Assembly: GCA_964455525.1 (NCBI GenBank) | Contig: CAYVWR010000009.1 | Span: 128,489 to 192,488, forward strand | DNA: 64,000 nucleotides | Reading direction: 5' to 3' | DNA from: JAFDZV01 sp964455525 | GTDB lineage: Bacteria; Bacteroidota; Ignavibacteria; OLB7 | Part shown: piece by piece, positions 18,107 to 26,600 of the stretch | Position numbering within the stretch: position 1 is the stretch's first letter | Layout of the letters: each line of letters begins with the position of its first letter | Notes under the pieces: generated by a model | The model's input: the letters and a program-made list of their open reading frames with translations, nothing else | Databases searched by the model: none | Told to the model about the DNA's origin: nothing | Made by a program: the position numbers and the translations under genes

Positions 18107-18529
18107 ATGAGACGACATTCCCTTCTTTCAATGATTGTCGCAATTGCCGCATTTGTATGCATACTGATCGGTAGCACGGCCAACGCACAGGCACAGCTAG
18201 GGTGTGAAAAATGCACCTACGCCATCACGATGACCTGCGAACTGAAGAAATCCTGTATCCCCTTCGCGGTCACATCGAACTGGACAGGAAGCAGCGATCT
18301 TCTCAAGACAGATCTTGTCACCACATGCGGCACAACCATCTATAAGCAGCCACAGCCCTGCCCTCCCCTCTGGGATATTCAGTGGGCATCGATCGATGGA
18401 GGAAGAACAGTTGCGCTTCCCAATGGTCGCCCCGTGAAATGTACGCTGCCCTGCGGCACTACCGTATGCCTACAGGTGACCGTCGATAGAAGCGGCTGCA
18501 CCCACATCTATATTCTGCCATCGTGCTAA
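18107..18529 (+). CDS. Secreted Cys-rich hypothetical protein
   Basis: A 140-aa protein with a clear signal peptide (MRRHSLLSMIVAIAAF... cut near ANAQAQ) and a mature part of about 110 residues with twelve cysteines, which suggests a disulfide-bonded extracellular fold. A GGAG box stands eight bases before the ATG. I do not recognise the family. The segment LPNGRPVKCTLPCGTTVCLQV weakly resembles LPNGTPVTCNVDPNGTKVWV in the secreted protein at 23717. No T9SS tail is present. A strong stem-loop follows the gene, so it is probably monocistronic. Confidence 0.7.
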   Translation: MRRHSLLSMIVAIAAFVCILIGSTANAQAQLGCEKCTYAITMTCELKKSCIPFAVTSNWTGSSDLLKTDLVTTCGTTIYKQPQPCPPLWDIQWASIDGGRTVALPNGRPVKCTLPCGTTVCLQVTVDRSGCTHIYILPSC

Positions 18530-18607
18530 TGCGATAGAACCGATACAGTGCCACTATTCCATACCAAAGGAAGATGTGGCAATCATCACGATTATCGCCT
18601 TCTCTCT

Positions 18608-18644
18608 ATCATGGGGGCTGTGCTGTCCGGCACGCCCCCATGAT
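18608..18644 (+). terminator. Terminator of the Cys-rich secreted protein gene
   Basis: ATCATGGGGGC pairs perfectly with GCCCCCATGAT, and inside it GTGC pairs with GCAC around a 6-base loop. TCTTTA follows. It lies about 80 bases past the stop at 18529. Confidence 0.85.
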
Positions 18645-19230
18645 TCTTTACGGTTTCGGAAATCGCTGCCACGCAATTCCTGGTATGCACATCATCGTAA
18701 GGGCCGCTTTGGCATGATCCGGCGTGTCGGACTACCGGATTTCCGCTGCGCACGCATCGTTGGTCTCGGCAGAAGAGCCTGTTGTTGCGCCCACATGAGG
18801 CAACGTTCTGTCGGCTTGTGCGGACTTCATAGATAGCCCCCCGGCAGACGCAACACCACCGCCCCGCTCATATCCGGGCGGCACCACCGGACAATATCTC
18901 CCACGACCATTCCTCTGCCACGGCCATATGCTCGCCGTGTCACCCGTGGCTCAACCATTGGACGTTTGCGCTATTGATGGCAATCTCCCACATTGCAATA
19001 ACAGCTATATATATATTAAATCAATCAGATGCCTGTATTGCGGCACGAGCACAGAGCGCTACACACTACATGCAATACGGCAGCCAGTGTGCGGACTCCG
19101 GCCACCCCATATGTAGGTTATACGTATGCCACCCACACCTCTTTTCTACCATGTTTATGGCATCAACACGATGATGAGCACTGCTGCACCATCATCCGTT
19201 CTGCCAACTTCATATCTATCCAGAGCAGCT
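18645..19230. other. Intergenic region without a recognised gene
   Basis: Nearly 600 bases. Only short frames without signal peptide, motif or ribosome binding site are seen. An AT-rich ATATATATATTAAATCAAT string near 19008-19026 could belong to a promoter of the lipoprotein gene at 19231. Confidence 0.35.
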
Positions 19231-19572
19231 ATGAGCCGGATACCTCGCTCCCCATTGTTCTCGTTGTTCCTGTGCGGACTTGTATGCTTCTTCAGCGCCT
19301 GCAACCAGTCGCAGACCGATGATGGCTCAATCTCCCAAGAAGGCCCTGCGGCCGATACCAGCGAGCAGGCCCCACCCGATGCAAGCTTTCAGCGCCACGA
19401 TGGCACCCCATCCACGGCCATACACGCACCATTGCGCGCCACCATTACCGAGGAGCAGAGATGTGGGACCTACAGAGGCCACCCGCTCTATGTAGGCCCC
19501 AAAGGCGGATGTTATTACTACAACAAAAGGGGTGGGAAGTCCTATGTGGGGAGGGAGAACTGCGACTGCTGA
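19231..19572 (+). CDS. Lipoprotein with PBCV-basic-adaptor-like tail
   Basis: A 113-aa lipoprotein. The N-terminus is basic, then hydrophobic (LFSLFLCGLVCFF), ending in the lipobox FSAC at about residue 23. A Gln/Asp/Pro-rich linker follows. The last 36 residues read CGTYRGHPLYVGPKGGCYYYNKRG then GKSYVGRENCDC. The pattern kG.plY.GP+GG.YY....G.K.YV is that of the PBCV-specific basic adaptor domain, here framed by cysteines. The start at 19231 is chosen because it places the signal correctly; 35 extra in-frame codons upstream do not look coding. A paralogue is at 20401. The role of the domain in bacteria is unknown; it may bind nucleic acid or cell wall (inference). Confidence 0.7.
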   Translation: MSRIPRSPLFSLFLCGLVCFFSACNQSQTDDGSISQEGPAADTSEQAPPDASFQRHDGTPSTAIHAPLRATITEEQRCGTYRGHPLYVGPKGGCYYYNKRGGKSYVGRENCDC

Positions 19573-19696
19573 TGGGCATGTGCGCATAGTGCGATGTACG
19601 TAGTGCCGTCGCACTCACACCATCCATCATCTCCCCTGCCCCGCACCATACGACATCCGTTCCTCTCGTTCCCCCATATCTGGAGCATGATACTGC

Positions 19697-20290
19697 GTGA
19701 AACGATATCTGGTCTTTTTTCTCAGTGCGCTTTGTAGCGTTGCCATATCCGCCTATGCCCAGGATACGGTATCAATTGCCACCATCAGGAGCAGCACCAC
19801 GGTGGTCACGGCTTCCGGCGATACCATCGGTCTGCTGGGAGTTGGCCTGCCGAGATTGGGCTTGGTCACTCTGGAACAGGCACGCGATCATCTGGCGTTG
19901 CTTCTGAGCAACGGCTGGGCGATTCTGGTCGCTGATTCGCTTGTACCAGACCCGCCTACAGGCGCAAAACCCCGGTATATATACCTTCCAGATGGCGAGC
20001 ACCTTAATCTGCGAATGATTGCGGACGGCAACGCGACGGCCGCACGGCAGCCGGTATACTCCAGACGTGAGGAGTTCATCCTGGCCGAAAAAAACGTCGG
20101 CTCCGAGCCATCCGGCACACTGCAAGTCAAGACGAACCCGCTCGATCTTCTGCCAAAACCTTCTGGCAGGAGCACCGAATGGAATTCGAAACGCTCCTCA
20201 TCGGTTCAATGCTCCGCAACAACGAAAAAAGGGACACGCTGCTCGCGCACAACAACAAATGCCAGCGGAAAATGCTGGCAGCATGAGTAG
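19697..20290 (+). CDS. Secreted SNase-like protein, probably inactive, with DUF5763-type Cys/His tail
   Basis: A 197-aa exported protein starting at a GTG with a TGGAG box upstream. Residues 1-21 form a signal peptide (ends SAYAQ). Residues 25-145 follow the plan of staphylococcal nuclease (SGDTIGLLGVGLPRLG, then PRYIYLPDGEHLNLRMIADGNATA, then REEFILAEKN), but the catalytic signature, normally R-LIG-D-PE, is replaced by GLLGVGLPRLG, so the Arg and the Glu are lost. The C-terminus QCSATTKKGTRCSRTTT then KCWQH is a Cys3His zinc-binding-type motif as in DUF5763. It lies between two lipoproteins with a shared tail. Probably not a nuclease; it may bind nucleic acid. Confidence 0.65.
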   Translation: MKRYLVFFLSALCSVAISAYAQDTVSIATIRSSTTVVTASGDTIGLLGVGLPRLGLVTLEQARDHLALLLSNGWAILVADSLVPDPPTGAKPRYIYLPDGEHLNLRMIADGNATAARQPVYSRREEFILAEKNVGSEPSGTLQVKTNPLDLLPKPSGRSTEWNSKRSSSVQCSATTKKGTRCSRTTTNASGKCWQHE

Positions 20291-20400
20291 AGCAACCCTA
20301 TACAATCACCAGATCCCGGTGCCGCGCAGACCATTGCAGGCGATCCCGGAGATCCGTTCCATGATATAATTCAGCCATCATGATACATCCAACGTCCTGT

Positions 20401-20631
20401 ATGCACCGTACGTTTCGCACAACACTGCTCTTGCTTGCCATTTCGGGAATGATGAGTTCCCTAAGCTCCTGTACACAGCCAATCTCCGATGATTCACAAG
20501 CAGATGCGGATGAATGGGTATGCGGCGCTTATAAAGGCAAACCTCTTTATTCAGGCCCCAGGGGCGGGTGCTATTACTATAATTCACATGGCAACAAGAC
20601 CTATGTCGATAGAAGCGAATGCGACTGCTGA
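20401..20631 (+). CDS. Lipoprotein with PBCV-basic-adaptor-like tail (paralogue)
   Basis: A 76-aa lipoprotein: hydrophobic TTLLLLAISGMM, lipobox-like LSSC, a short acidic linker, then CGAYKGKPLYSGPRGGCYYY, NSHGNKTYVDRSECDC. The tail is over 60 percent identical to that of the protein at 19231. A start seven codons upstream at 20380 is possible; neither has a good ribosome binding site. The protein is almost only signal plus domain, so it presumably presents this single domain at a membrane. Confidence 0.7.
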   Translation: MHRTFRTTLLLLAISGMMSSLSSCTQPISDDSQADADEWVCGAYKGKPLYSGPRGGCYYYNSHGNKTYVDRSECDC

Positions 20632-20639
20632 TACAACAA

Positions 20640-20667
20640 GCGGTGCCGTGGTTTTCCACGGCACCGC
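20640..20667. terminator. Bidirectional-looking terminator between convergent genes
   Basis: GCGGTGCCGTGG pairs perfectly with CCACGGCACCGC around a TTTT loop. It stands 9 bases after the plus-strand lipoprotein stop and 54 bases after the minus-strand membrane-protein stop, and could serve both. Confidence 0.85.
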
Positions 20668-20720
20668 CTGCATCGCGGCATGTATCTCCCGATGCCGCCA
20701 TAGCGGAGCAGCCTGGGCGA

Positions 20721-21170
20721 TCAGCTCTTCAACGGGATGTTCCAGACATTCAGAACCCTGGCAATGCCACGCCGGGTTCCTACAATCCGGCCGAGCATGG
20801 TCCCTGCTGTAAAGCTGAGCGACATCGCCGTAAGGGCTGGCCCTTCGGCCCAATGACCAAAGAACCAGTTGCGGACGAATATCAATACGATATACAGCAC
20901 AAGAATGATCCCTCCGATCATATCCATCTGTGCGATCACCGTAGCCGATGCCTCATCCCAGGTAATACGCTTCATCCGTGCCAGCACCATCCCCACAACC
21001 ATTCCGAGAAGAAGCCCTGCCAGCGCCAGAAGCACAGTGATCGTACCCTGGACGATATCGAACAGAATAACCGCCAGCATCACAACGAAGATGATGCCGA
21101 ACAGCCTCAGGCTTCGGATAAGCTTTGGATTGAGATGCTGCCGGATAGCACTACTGGTTTGCGCCTCCAC
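20721..21170 (-). CDS. Four-helix membrane protein of unknown function
   Basis: A 149-aa integral membrane protein. Hydrophobic segments lie at about 22-42 (RLFGIIFVVMLAVILFDIV), 44-65 (ITVLLALAGLLLGMVVGMVL), 83-108 and 115-135. The start is GTG, supported by AGGAG eight bases before it. I see no residues that define a transporter or enzyme family, only a Gly-rich helix 2 and a short basic loop (ARMKRITWDEAS). It looks monocistronic. Confidence 0.7.
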   Translation of the reverse strand: MEAQTSSAIRQHLNPKLIRSLRLFGIIFVVMLAVILFDIVQGTITVLLALAGLLLGMVVGMVLARMKRITWDEASATVIAQMDMIGGIILVLYIVLIFVRNWFFGHWAEGPALTAMSLSFTAGTMLGRIVGTRRGIARVLNVWNIPLKS

Positions 21171-21346
21171 GTTCTGTTCTCCTGATATCTGTCAGCATGA
21201 TCGTAGCCAGTTCATGGCCGCACGAAAGATATCAGTTTCCTGCCGTGCTCCCGCATGTCATCCTCCCTGTTATTTGCTGGATGGCCCGATCAGAATCCAC
21301 TGCAAATGCTCTAGCTCACTGTCTTCGGACAGATGCGAACGAAGAA

Positions 21347-21481
21347 CGTATCCCCCATGCAAAGCGTATTCTGGACAACCTAGCGAAATCCATTACCGAC
21401 ACCTGCTACGGTTCGGCATTCGACAACCCGACTCATTTCAGCAGCACGTTCCGCTACGAATTCCGGCACATCCTGTATCTT
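21347..21481 (+). pseudogene. Relic of an AraC-type HTH domain
   Basis: A 45-codon piece reads RIPHAKRILDNLAKSITDT, GSAFDNPTHFSSTFRYEFRHI. It matches the second helix-turn-helix of AraC regulators (AK.lL....si.dia...GF.d.shFs..Fk..f). The first HTH, the ligand domain and the C-terminal end are missing, and it runs in frame into the next gene without a start of its own. It is probably the remnant of a regulator. Confidence 0.6.
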
Positions 21482-21487
21482 CAGGGT

Positions 21488-22174
21488 ATGAGCACACATC
21501 GCACATCCCGGGCGAAACACAAACGCCAGGAACCATGGCCGCCGGAGTTTCCCGAGCAGCCGGGCATTGCACTGACCGATCTCCCGGAACCGCTGGCCGA
21601 TCATCTTGATTACAATGGTTTTGTCCTGTCGCAGCATACCCTTGATGACCGAGCCGCTGAAGGAACTTCGTTCCGGGAGATCCGGTTTCGAGAGTGCAGT
21701 ATGTCGAGAACCGCCTTTGGCTCGGTGGAGTTCAGCGATGTCCGGTTTGATTCCTGCGCGCTGGCCGGAGCCAACTGGGAAAAGGCCCGGATAGGGCGTG
21801 TGGCGATCTATGACTGCGGCATGGTGGGAATGCGCCTTCTCTCGGCAACCATTGACGACCTGCTTGTACATGGCAGCAATTGCGATATGGCGCTCTTCTG
21901 GAAAACCCGATTTCACCGTGCACGATTTGAACGTTGCAGCCTGCGCGGCGCCTCCTTCGAGGGGGCGGATCTTTCCGGGGTGGCTTTCAGCGAATGCGAT
22001 CTTACAGGGGCCGATCTACGTGCCACAACACTTATCGGGACCGATTTCCGAGGCTCGCGAATCGAGGGAATCGCTATCGGTGCACCCGATCTTCGTGGAG
22101 CCATCATAAGCCCCGATCAGGCGGCCGATCTGGTGGGGCTGCTGGGCGTTACCGTACGATACGATGGGGAGTAA
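21488..22174 (+). CDS. Pentapeptide-repeat protein
   Basis: A 228-aa soluble protein. From about residue 55 the sequence follows A(D/N)LXX-type pentapeptides: GTSFREIRFRECSMSRTAFG, FSDVRFDSCALAGANWEKA, ARFERCSLRGASFEGADLSG, ECDLTGADLRATTLIGTDFR. These build a right-handed quadrilateral beta-helix. The sequence of about 30 pentapeptides with a break around 115-145 resembles Qnr/MfpA-like organisation, but the target cannot be inferred. The ATG at 21488 (after CAGGG) is chosen because upstream codons belong to an AraC relic. Confidence 0.85.
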   Translation: MSTHRTSRAKHKRQEPWPPEFPEQPGIALTDLPEPLADHLDYNGFVLSQHTLDDRAAEGTSFREIRFRECSMSRTAFGSVEFSDVRFDSCALAGANWEKARIGRVAIYDCGMVGMRLLSATIDDLLVHGSNCDMALFWKTRFHRARFERCSLRGASFEGADLSGVAFSECDLTGADLRATTLIGTDFRGSRIEGIAIGAPDLRGAIISPDQAADLVGLLGVTVRYDGE

Positions 22175-22220
22175 CACAACGAGCCTACCAAGTACCGCCG
22201 CATACGCTCCCTGAGATATA

Positions 22221-23345
22221 CTAATGGCTGCGATAGGTTCTCCAGCCTGCAAGACTGCCAACCGGCCAACGCCGTGGCAAACGCAGAAGGGAGGCAACAA
22301 CAAATCCAAGCGCCCCACCGATCAGGGTGTGATAAATTCGGATCAGCGCCAGTTCCCTGTCAGACGGCACGGCAAGACTTGTACTCAGCACGATAAATGG
22401 GGTCAGGAACAGAACATAGACCCCATAATTGCGTGGCAGATGGGAAAAGGCGAGCACCCCGAACAGAACGATCAGAACATCGAGCATGACGATGTCATGA
22501 ACGTGCCCGACCAGCAGCATGGCGGCCAGCCCCCCGACCACCGAACCAACGACCCGCTCGAACGTACGCTGCTTGGTGAGGGCATAGTCCGGCTTGATAA
22601 CGACAAGCACCGTCAGAATCAGCCATGAGCTATGAGCGGTTGGAAGAGCATGGCAGATGGCAACAGCCACTGCGGCGGCAGTGGCCGCACGAAATGCGTG
22701 ATGCACGACCGGCGACCGATACGTGAGATGTGTGGCGATTGCCTGTTTCCACGACATAGGAACAATGCGCTGCTGAACCACAGGGTCGGCAACTGCCGCC
22801 GTCCCGGCCATCACAGGCTCGCTCCCATCGCCCCACTGTCGCGATTTCCCTCCTCTGCGCCTCTCCAGGGCACTCTGTACGCCCCAAAGCAGCAGCGTAA
22901 GAAAGGCTCCCCAAAGCCCACCGGCCGCAAACCACACGATGTATCCCGGATCGTGGTGCAGCGCCATGGGCAGACTCTGTGCCGAGGCATATGCCAGAAG
23001 GACGATAAAGCCGCAACGCCCCACCACACTGCTAACCATGGGGAGCAGTTGCAGAAGGAACGCGATCAGGAACATCAGCATGGTGGCGATCACCGGGTCC
23101 ACCGTGCTGGCAAGGCTGCCGACATAGGCCGCAAGGCAACATCCAACGATGGTCCAGAGCAGCGAGGATGGGCGTGCCCCATCCACATCCGAGAGTGCTA
23201 CCTGCAAACCACCCACACCGGCAAAGAGGCCGAGAGCGGGGGTTGCCATGATCTGCCCGAGAATAAGGGGGACTACAACAGCGGCCGCCGTGCGAAGACC
23301 TGCCGCCTCCATGACAAAAAGGTTCTGCCACCGACGTCGTTTCAT
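22221..23345 (-). CDS. FUSC-family inner-membrane protein (aromatic acid exporter type)
   Basis: A 374-aa protein with two sets of transmembrane helices, roughly at 15-140 and 215-355, joined by a basic, Gly-rich cytoplasmic linker (ERRRGGKSRQWGDGSE). The repeat-containing stretch with WLILTVLVVIKPDYALTKQRTFERVVGSVVGG is typical of FUSC/YccS-type proteins. These are thought to export aromatic acids or similar compounds; in this short form the large soluble domain is absent. GGGGAG directly abuts the ATG at 23345, and an ATG 11 codons later is an alternative. It is divergent from the gene at 23717. Confidence 0.85.
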   Translation of the reverse strand: MKRRRWQNLFVMEAAGLRTAAAVVVPLILGQIMATPALGLFAGVGGLQVALSDVDGARPSSLLWTIVGCCLAAYVGSLASTVDPVIATMLMFLIAFLLQLLPMVSSVVGRCGFIVLLAYASAQSLPMALHHDPGYIVWFAAGGLWGAFLTLLLWGVQSALERRRGGKSRQWGDGSEPVMAGTAAVADPVVQQRIVPMSWKQAIATHLTYRSPVVHHAFRAATAAAVAVAICHALPTAHSSWLILTVLVVIKPDYALTKQRTFERVVGSVVGGLAAMLLVGHVHDIVMLDVLIVLFGVLAFSHLPRNYGVYVLFLTPFIVLSTSLAVPSDRELALIRIYHTLIGGALGFVVASLLRLPRRWPVGSLAGWRTYRSH

Positions 23346-23716
23346 CTCCCCTATGACGAGGCTGCACGCCCTTTGTGGCGGGCACTAACAAGCCGTTACT
23401 CCTGCCACGGCCCCCCGATCGCCGCGCCATTGCAATCACCGCTCACCACATCAGCAGCGATGCCCGCGCAGACGATGACCGCCCACACAATTTTCCCGTT
23501 TCCCCGCAATAGCGCAAGGTAGAAGAAGCATCCCCCCCCACTGAAGGGCGAACTTCAGATAGTGAATGAGACGGATACAATGACTGTGCAATCACAGGTC
23601 ACGCGGGGTTGCAAAGATTCCGCCACACGCCACGCGATCGCTCAGCCGGATTTCAGTGTCCGACATGGGGGCGCATCATTCATTCCTCACAGAACCAATC
23701 CATTAGGAGATCTCGC
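23346..23716. other. Divergent intergenic region
   Basis: About 370 bases between two genes that diverge. No coding frame is supported. It must hold both promoters. The last 20 bases contain the TAGGAGA box for the gene at 23717. Confidence 0.4.
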
Positions 23717-24289
23717 ATGAAGTTCAAACGTTTTGCAATCGCCTGCGCGGCGCTCGCACTTTTCAGCGGATCGGCGTACGCGCAGAACTGCGACCAGCTC
23801 TGCCTGCCGAACGGCACCCCCGTCACCTGCAATGTCGATCCCAACGGCACCAAGGTCTGGGTCGATCTGAGCGGCAATGTTATCCCGGGGCAGACCCAGG
23901 GACAGGGGGATTTCGAGGTGGTGCAGTGCGACTGCGCGACCGCCACCCTCTATCTGGCTCCGACCAATCTCGATATCGTAAGCCACAACCCTGTGTTCGG
24001 CACGATCCGAACCTATATCGATCCCACACGGACGCCCAATCTTGCCACGTTGACACTGAACAGCGACAACGCCTACACCGAGAATTTCTACTTCTATGTG
24101 AAGGCGGACGTCCCCGGATTCCCGCCGCTGACGGGCATTCAGGAGCTTCACTTCCGCAGCCATCAGGTGCGGAGCTTCAACCCGCATATCAACGAGCGGT
24201 TCCAGCAGGTGGCTCCGGTCGATTTCGTCGACGACGCTGGCAACATCGTGCTGACATTGAAGGCCACCCAGATCACGCTCACTCCGTAG
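23717..24289 (+). CDS. Secreted hypothetical protein
   Basis: A 190-aa exported protein. The signal peptide MKFKRFAIACAALALFSGSA ends at AYAQ, and TAGGAGA stands six bases before the ATG. The mature part starts with a Cys pair (CDQLCLPNGTPVTC) and later CDC, then is beta-rich (LYLAPTNLDIV, NFYFYVKADVPG, NIVLTLKATQITLTP). No catalytic motif or T9SS tail is visible, so it is probably periplasmic or bound to the outer membrane. I do not recognise the family. The short LPNG.PV.C segment also occurs in the protein at 18107. Confidence 0.75.
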   Translation: MKFKRFAIACAALALFSGSAYAQNCDQLCLPNGTPVTCNVDPNGTKVWVDLSGNVIPGQTQGQGDFEVVQCDCATATLYLAPTNLDIVSHNPVFGTIRTYIDPTRTPNLATLTLNSDNAYTENFYFYVKADVPGFPPLTGIQELHFRSHQVRSFNPHINERFQQVAPVDFVDDAGNIVLTLKATQITLTP

Positions 24290-24680
24290 ACCGGCAATAG
24301 CAATCCGCGTATACCAGGCGGCCATTCCGCATGCTCCTCTCAGAAGCGGGCACGCGGCTTTTGCAGCATGCGCGCACTACTGCAATCAAAACAGAGCCGA
24401 CCGGATGGTGCCGACCGACCCACGGCCGCGCCCCATCCGGCCGCTCTTCCTCTGCCCGAAGACAACAACCGGAGCAGAGCATCACAGCGTTCCAGCCACC
24501 ACCGATATCCTCTCTCGCGGTTCATCTCTCCGGTTCACCCATCCCAATCGGCCACGCACACCCCCTGCACTGCATGTGCCGCCCACAACACATCCCTGCA
24601 TTCCTGAGCATCACGATCACCGCCGGAGCACGTATATTCTCCGCCGGACAGCAGCAACAGAACCGATAATACAAACCGGC
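24290..24680. other. Intergenic region before the second TPR regulator
   Basis: About 390 bases. A plus-strand frame is open in phase with the TPR regulator from 24405, but its Pro/His/Arg-rich composition is not like the protein that follows, so I treat it as leader DNA. No hairpin or operator is obvious by eye. Confidence 0.35.
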
Positions 24681-26384
24681 ATGCACGCCGCAGCTCTCCA
24701 TACAGAGATCGATCATTATATGCAGGATAGAATAGAAGAACTACAACAGCAGCTTCAGGCGCAGCACCCGGCCGCCGAGGAACTGGAAATGCAGTACGAG
24801 CTTAGCCGCCGGATCGCACCGATAGACCCATTGCAGGGCCGCCGGGCCGCAGAACGTGCATATACGCTCTCGCTGGCAACGCACAACCACCAACGACGTG
24901 CGCAGTCGCTCTGCGCCATCGGCATCAGCTATCTGGGAACAGGCGATTATACGCTTGCGCTTGAACATCTTGAACAGAGCGCCAGGAGTTGCGCGGAACT
25001 GAATTACGACTTCGGGCGCATGGACGCGCTGATCTATCAGGGGGTGGCGCTCGCCTCGCTGAGCCGCTATGCCGAGGCGTTCACATGTTATGATGCGGCA
25101 CGAACGATCTGCCTGAACCACAACGAGGAAGCCGGGTTACGCTATATCGACCACAACATCGCCGTTGCGCATCTTCAGGCTGGCAACTATGTGCAGGCAA
25201 TGGAGACCTACCAGCAACTCCTTGAGCAGGAACGTTCGGCGGACGATCCGGCGGGCATCGCTTCGGTGCTCAACAACATGGCATCGCTCTACACGGAACT
25301 GCACGATTACGAGCAAGCGGTGGAAATCGATATGGAGGCACTAGAGATCCGGCGAGCGACCGGCCTGCAACAGGAGGTGGCATTATCGCTTGTCAACCTG
25401 GCCAATCTCCATATCCTCCTGAATCGCGATGAGGCGGCCGTGGCTTTCAATACCGAGGGGATGGCGATCGGGAAAGACCTGCATCTGGCAGATATCCAGA
25501 TCAGCGGGCTACGCAATCAGGGAACGCTCCACAGCCGCCAGCATAAAAACGCAGAGGCCCTGCAAACATTCGATGAAGCGCTGGGCCTTCTGGCGCACGG
25601 AGGTGCGCCAAGACTACGGGGGGATATTCTCTACCAGAAGGCCAAAGCTCTCCTCCAGGAGCATGGCCATCGGGAGGCGCTGCCATGCCTGCTGGAAGCG
25701 CTGGCAGAAGCACGAACAACCGAGGAAGCTCAATTACAGATGCAGATCCAGGAAACCCTGGCACAGACATACGAGGCGCTCGGCGAACACCAGCAGGCGA
25801 TCGAACACTACAGAGGTTCCCTTGCACTGCTACACGAATTGCTCGGCCAGGATCGGCAGAAAGCTCTGGCCGCCATGGAGATACGCTATCGAACCGAGCG
25901 CGCCGAAAAAGAACGGGAACTCTATCGCCTGAGAAGTGAGAGCCTGGAGCTACAGAACCTGAGCAAGACCAGGGAGCTTACCGCGATGACAATGAGCCTG
26001 TTGCAGAAAAAAAAGGAGCTACAGAACCTGCGCACCCATGTGGAACGGATGGCCAAGAATACGGACAAAGCATCCAGGATAGCGCATGAGATCATGGCGG
26101 GCATCGACAGCAGCCTCCGTTCCGAACAGGAATGGGTGCTCTTCGAGCAGCAATTCAGCAGCCTTCATCCGGGCTTTGTCCAGAAGATTCTGGAACGCTG
26201 CCCCGAGCTGACACCAACGGAATTGAAGGTCTGCTCCTTGCTGCGCATCACTCTATCGACCAAGGAGATCGCCAGTCTCCTGAACGTTTCCTCACGCGCC
26301 GTGGAGGGACACCGCTATCATCTCCGGCAGAAGCTTCGCCTGCCAGCGAAGACATCGCTGGCAACCTATCTCTCTTCCCTGTAG
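24681..26384 (+). CDS. TPR-repeat transcriptional regulator with LuxR-type HTH (paralogue)
   Basis: A 567-aa cytoplasmic protein. Residues about 45-395 are tetratricopeptide repeats (LGTGDYTLALEHLEQSA, GNYVQAMETYQQLLEQE, LHDYEQAVEIDMEALEIR and more). A predicted coiled coil follows at about 400-470 (RAEKERELYRLRSESLELQ, KKKELQNLRTHVERMAK), then the LuxR-type HTH: LTPTELKVCSLLRI, STKEIASLLNVSSRAVEGHR, YHLRQKLRL. The architecture and HTH are close to the regulator at 8976-10508. The coiled coil suggests a dimer. The start is the ATG at 24681, chosen on composition. The gene stands alone. Confidence 0.85.
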   Translation: MHAAALHTEIDHYMQDRIEELQQQLQAQHPAAEELEMQYELSRRIAPIDPLQGRRAAERAYTLSLATHNHQRRAQSLCAIGISYLGTGDYTLALEHLEQSARSCAELNYDFGRMDALIYQGVALASLSRYAEAFTCYDAARTICLNHNEEAGLRYIDHNIAVAHLQAGNYVQAMETYQQLLEQERSADDPAGIASVLNNMASLYTELHDYEQAVEIDMEALEIRRATGLQQEVALSLVNLANLHILLNRDEAAVAFNTEGMAIGKDLHLADIQISGLRNQGTLHSRQHKNAEALQTFDEALGLLAHGGAPRLRGDILYQKAKALLQEHGHREALPCLLEALAEARTTEEAQLQMQIQETLAQTYEALGEHQQAIEHYRGSLALLHELLGQDRQKALAAMEIRYRTERAEKERELYRLRSESLELQNLSKTRELTAMTMSLLQKKKELQNLRTHVERMAKNTDKASRIAHEIMAGIDSSLRSEQEWVLFEQQFSSLHPGFVQKILERCPELTPTELKVCSLLRITLSTKEIASLLNVSSRAVEGHRYHLRQKLRLPAKTSLATYLSSL

Positions 26385-26600
26385 AGCATCGCACGGCACC
26401 TCCAGCCGACCATTCTCCCCTCAGGCGTCTGGTCGGCATGGTGATGCGGCCAACGGAAAGGCCGCCCTCCCCGCATGCAGACCAGGGCCACACTCCACCC
26501 CCTCTGCTAGTAGTTTTCGCGTAGCCGCTCCGGCAAAAGCACCATGTATATTTGCCCCTGCAACCGATCATCTTCTTATTTCACGACGCAAACCCAAGCC

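Noticed and set aside
26385..26600. Possible small gene between the TPR regulator and the exported protein
   Set aside because: Only Pro/Ala-rich short frames; no start signal or motif.
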